Shown: piece by piece, positions 32,226 to 34,534 of the stretch
Layout of the letters: each line of letters starts with the position of its first letter
Position numbering within the stretch: position 1 is the first letter of the stretch
From: GCA-001735895 sp964488685
GTDB taxonomy: Bacteria > Pseudomonadota > Gammaproteobacteria > GCA-001735895
Direction: 5' to 3'
NCBI GenBank assembly: GCA_964488685.1
Contig: CAZAVY010000025.1
Coordinates: 1-34,534, forward strand
DNA length: 34,534 bases
Translations under genes and position numbers: made by a program
The notes under the pieces: model-generated
Databases searched by the model: none
Told to the model about the DNA's origin: nothing
The model's input: the letters and a program-made list of their open reading frames with translations, nothing else

Positions 32226-32954
32226 TTAGGTTCGCCGCAGAAAATTGCTGGCGGTCAATCGCTTCAAACCGGCGATGGAGGCGGTCGGATTGAGTTCATT
32301 GGGACAGTAGGCTGCGCAGCCCTGTTGCGAGTGGCACTGATGACAGCCGGCATCGTCCGAGACTGCCAACAGGCGTATATCACCTGCGCTGTCACGCTCA
32401 TCATTCTGCAGACTCCAGGCCCGGTTAAGTGCGGCCGGACCGAGATAATCCCGATTCCACGCGACCACGTCACAGGACGCGTAACAGATACCGCAATTGA
32501 TACATTCAATTGCGGCATTGGCAGCCGCGCGCTGTGGCGAGCGTGGAGCAATTGCCGCAACCGTCTGGTTGCGCGTGGTACTACCGCTGAACTGTCCCCG
32601 TGCCTGTTTCCACTTTTCGAAAAACTCGCTCATATCGCTGACCAGATCCTTGATCACCGGCAGGTTGCGCAAGGGTTCGATAGTAAGACGGTTGTGTTGC
32701 ATCACCTTTTCGACATGGGTACGGCAGGTCCATCGTGGTATGCCATTCACCATCATCGCACAGGAGCCACACATCCCCACGCGGCAGGCAAAACGATAGC
32801 TCAGGCTGGCATCGGAATTACGCTGAATCCAGGTAACGACGTCGAGTATGGTCTGACTGGGTTGCCGGGGAACTTCGAAATCTTCAAGCTCGCCGCCGCG
32901 CGCGTCGCCACGCCATACGCTGACCCGAAAAGAATCTTTTTCTAAGACAGGCAT
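32226..32954 (-). CDS. sdhB: Succinate dehydrogenase/fumarate reductase iron-sulfur subunit
   Basis: A 242-residue protein with an N-terminal [2Fe-2S] ferredoxin domain (C-R-V-G-M-C-G-S-C and a later W-T-C) and a C-terminal domain with C-I-N-C-G-I-C-Y-A-S-C and C-H-Q-C-H-S-Q-Q-G-C-A-A-Y-C-P, supplying the [4Fe-4S] and [3Fe-4S] clusters. It passes electrons between the flavoprotein and quinone. It is the first gene of the sdh-fum operon, divergent from the LysR gene. The order B-anchor-anchor-A is unlike the C-D-A-B order of the enterobacterial operon. Confidence 0.92.
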   Translation of the reverse strand: MPVLEKDSFRVSVWRGDARGGELEDFEVPRQPSQTILDVVTWIQRNSDASLSYRFACRVGMCGSCAMMVNGIPRWTCRTHVEKVMQHNRLTIEPLRNLPVIKDLVSDMSEFFEKWKQARGQFSGSTTRNQTVAAIAPRSPQRAAANAAIECINCGICYASCDVVAWNRDYLGPAALNRAWSLQNDERDSAGDIRLLAVSDDAGCHQCHSQQGCAAYCPNELNPTASIAGLKRLTASNFLRRT

Positions 32955-32992
32955 CGCTGCATGATATGACTTTAATAAAATTTATGATATCT

Positions 32993-33023
32993 AATTTAAT
33001 TTAAGGTATACTTAAATTAAATT
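32993..33023. promoter_or_regulatory. 31-bp palindrome in the sdhB-lysR divergent promoter region
   Basis: AATTTAATTTAAG (32993-33005) and CTTAAATTAAATT (33011-33023) are perfect inverse copies around GTATA. It sits 17 bp before the LysR start and 38 bp from the sdhB start. LysR-type regulators bind AT-rich dyads in exactly this kind of divergent arrangement. TATACT (33007-33012), overlapping the centre, could be a -10 box for lysR, implying autorepression. Confidence 0.65.
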
Positions 33024-33040
33024 TACTTTTACTGGCTTCA

Positions 33041-33913
33041 ATGAATCTGCGTCAATTACGCACGCTCGTTTCAATTATGCAAACTGGAAGTTTCGCCGCG
33101 AGTGGCGATCGAATCGGATTGAGCCACGCCGCAATCAGCATTCAAATGCGCCAACTCGAAGCCAGTCTCGGGGTTCGCCTGTTCGATCGCAGTAGCAGGC
33201 CGGTCGCGCTGACCGCTGACGGGGTTCGCGCGGCACGACTTGCGACCGAAGTTCTCGATAAGATTGAAAACATCAAACAAGAGCTGAGCGCTGCAGGAAC
33301 CTCGGGCTCGGTATCTATAGGATTCATTCCAACCAGTGTACCCAACCTGTTACCCCGGGTGCTGGACGCGTTGCGCAAGCAGTTCCCGCAGCTTCAGGTT
33401 AGTGTCAAATCAGGGTTGTCGAGCGAACTCGCCGCCGCAGTCGTCAGACGCGAACTCGACTACGCGCTGCTGACTACACCGGTGGTGGAAATCCCGGACC
33501 TCGACATCACGGCTATCGCTTCCGAGCCTTTCTACGTGATCGGTCCAGCAACCCAGATCGGTGTCGAATCCGATGCCGATTTGTTGCGTTCGATGCCCTA
33601 TATTGCCTTTAACAAGCGTACCTGGGTAGGTCAGCATATTGCCGCCAAGTTACAACAGCGCGGCATTCACGTAACGGAATCGATCGAGATCGATTCCCTC
33701 GAAGCGATTGAAAACCTGGTCGCGGATGGTTTCGGCGTATCGATCGTACCGCTGCGGTTACACGCAGACATGGATAAGGAAAAGCTGGTGCAGGTCCCGT
33801 TTGGAAACCCGATCGATACCCGTCAGCTGGCGCTGGTTCAACATATCCGTAAACCGCTATCCCGCTTCGATACTGCAATTAAATCGATTTTTCACGATCT
33901 CCCCAAATCCTGA
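33041..33913 (+). CDS. LysR-family transcriptional regulator
   Basis: A 290-residue LTTR. The N-terminal winged helix-turn-helix is at residues 1-60 (L-R-Q-L-R-T-L-V, G-S-F-A-A-S-G-D-R-I-G-L-S-H-A-A-I-S, L-F-D-R-S), followed by a periplasmic-binding-fold effector domain starting near S-G-S-V-S-I-G-F-I. The ATG at 33041 has no clear Shine-Dalgarno sequence. It is divergent from the sdh-fum operon and probably controls it through the intervening palindrome, perhaps in response to a C4-dicarboxylate; the effector is inferred only from the neighbour. Confidence 0.9.
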   Translation: MNLRQLRTLVSIMQTGSFAASGDRIGLSHAAISIQMRQLEASLGVRLFDRSSRPVALTADGVRAARLATEVLDKIENIKQELSAAGTSGSVSIGFIPTSVPNLLPRVLDALRKQFPQLQVSVKSGLSSELAAAVVRRELDYALLTTPVVEIPDLDITAIASEPFYVIGPATQIGVESDADLLRSMPYIAFNKRTWVGQHIAAKLQQRGIHVTESIEIDSLEAIENLVADGFGVSIVPLRLHADMDKEKLVQVPFGNPIDTRQLALVQHIRKPLSRFDTAIKSIFHDLPKS

Positions 33914-33990
33914 ATCTTGCAACAGATTTTTCCCTGGCAAGTCGTGAAAATTCCGAATTCCAGCAAAATGTAGTTTTGTCTCAAGCGGTT

Positions 33991-34028
33991 CGTGGAATAC
34001 TTTTTGGCGGGCAAAAAAGTATTCCACG
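33991..34028. repeat. 15-bp hairpin downstream of the LysR gene
   Basis: CGTGGAATACTTTTT (33991-34005) pairs with AAAAAGTATTCCACG (34014-34028) across an 8-nt loop. A second dyad, CGTCCGG/CCGGACG, lies at 34041-34047 and 34069-34075. It could end the lysR transcript, although no U-tract follows the stem. Confidence 0.55.
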
Positions 34029-34093
34029 CACGGGGACCGGCGTCCGGGCCTGGGCAGGGTCGGGACAGCCGGACGGATTGGGTTGAGTAAATT

Positions 34094-34164
34094 CTCATCC
34101 CCGCGTCCTTACGGGGTCATGCCGATACCCCGCAATGTTTTACGGAGTACGCAGGAATGACGAG
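34094..34164. repeat. Imperfect REP-like palindromic element
   Basis: The ends CTCATCCCCGCGT and ACGCAGGAATGACGAG form an imperfect inverted repeat around an internal CGGGGT/ACCCCG dyad (34112-34117 and 34127-34132). The outer sequence is of the GTCATTCCYGCG type seen in many proteobacterial intergenic repeats. 33914-34294 otherwise holds no gene that I can support. Confidence 0.5.
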
Positions 34165-34294
34165 TAAGCGGAACAACACCGAATTCATCGCTTGATACAA
34201 TTTACGTAAATGTGCATTGGCGCAAGGTATCGTACCTCGGAAAAGCTAAACTATTCGTTCTTCATGGATTTAAAGATGTTTGCTTGGATCTTCG

Positions 34295-34525
34295 ATGAAA
34301 GACGATACAATCGATACCGGAGTTGATAGCGGGGAAGCCACTGAAAGTGGCACCAATGTCACTTATACGCAGGTTGCCAGCTGTGCCTGTGGCGACAATC
34401 GTGTCGAGCGCCGCCGTCAGAGCCTGCGCGCCAAGCTGGAACGGGAAACCTACGAGCGCAAGAAACGACTGGAACAGTCTTTCATGAGCACCTTCCGCAA
34501 TCTGTTTAACACGACTAAAAACTGA
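34295..34525 (+). CDS. Small hypothetical protein, charged C-terminal helix
   Basis: A 76-residue protein that I do not recognise. The N-terminal 25 residues are acidic and Thr/Ser/Gly-rich (M-K-D-D-T-I-D-T-G-V-D-S-G-E). A C-A-C-G pair of Cys follows, and the rest is a strongly basic, probably alpha-helical stretch (R-V-E-R-R-R-Q-S-L-R-A-K-L-E-R-E) ending in F-N-T-T-K-N. The ATG at 34295 is preferred over a TTG at 34280. Two Cys alone are not a metal-site signature. It ends 9 bp before the window edge. Confidence 0.5.
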   Translation: MKDDTIDTGVDSGEATESGTNVTYTQVASCACGDNRVERRRQSLRAKLERETYERKKRLEQSFMSTFRNLFNTTKN

Positions 34526-34534
34526 TCATTGATC

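Noticed and set aside
33892..34098. 68-codon minus-strand open frame downstream of the LysR gene
   Set aside because: It consists largely of hairpin and REP-like sequence, has no family similarity, and overlaps the lysR 3' end.
1..34534. tRNA, rRNA, CRISPR array, toxin-antitoxin or phage modules
   Set aside because: Reading both strands showed no cloverleaf ending in a CCA-type acceptor stem, no regularly spaced direct repeats, and no recognisable toxin, integrase or structural phage gene.

Overview
The window looks like a chromosomal segment of a heterotrophic, probably marine, gammaproteobacterium. This is inferred from a Pseudomonas-type sulfite reductase/DUF934/Fpr block, a RAYT transposase, a Liv-type amino-acid ABC transporter and Sdh/fumarase genes; there is no rRNA marker to confirm it. 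I see no tRNA, rRNA, CRISPR array, prophage or classical insertion sequence. By eye, the left 2.6 kb is AT-richer than the rest.

Layout. 1-2.4 kb (minus): fpr (partial), a DUF934 gene and a cysI-type sulfite reductase interrupted by one in-frame amber codon. 2.6-5.7 kb: a copper amine oxidase remnant, an amidase, a truncated LpqC-like esterase, a double-CDGSH iron-sulfur protein and an exported cytidine-deaminase-fold protein. 5.77-10.44 kb (plus): a compact operon with its own sigma70-like promoter, encoding an amino-group carrier protein (LysW) and the enzymes that use it: LysX ligase, LysY reductase, a class II glutamine-amidotransferase-fold protein, LysZ kinase and LysJ aminotransferase. 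10.6-15.6 kb: PEP carboxykinase, a CocE/NonD hydrolase, the RAYT transposase and an isoprenylcysteine-methyltransferase-family membrane protein. 15.6-22.6 kb: intradiol dioxygenase, a frameshifted class V aminotransferase, an MBL-fold hydrolase, a broken Met/Cys gamma-lyase-type gene, a lipoprotein esterase, and a translationally coupled VOC-thpR-desaturase trio. 23.1-28.0 kb (minus): livK-H-M-G-F with a strong terminator between livK and livH. 28.2-33.0 kb (minus): a coupled sdhB-anchor-anchor-sdhA-fumarase alpha-beta operon, divergent from a LysR regulator across a 31-bp palindrome. The last 0.6 kb holds dyad-rich repeat DNA and one small hypothetical protein.

Most interesting system: the LysW operon. 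Carrier-protein lysine/arginine synthesis is best known from Thermus/Deinococcus and archaea, with secondary-metabolite versions in Streptomyces, so finding it here is unusual. Three details stand out. The carrier ends in ...EDWGQ instead of the canonical ...EDWGE, whose terminal Glu is the residue that is conjugated. There is no LysK-type release enzyme in the operon. A Cys2 Ntn-type (EgtC/YafJ-like) amidotransferase sits in the middle of it, in a position where it could deamidate the carrier or release the product. lysZ carries an apparent 1-nt deletion near its 3' end, with the ancestral C-terminus still readable in another frame.

A second theme is gene decay: at least six broken genes lie among intact, tightly packed operons. 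Some (the cysI amber, the lysZ and aminotransferase frameshifts) could be sequencing errors. The large internal deletions in the amine oxidase and gamma-lyase genes are unlikely to be.
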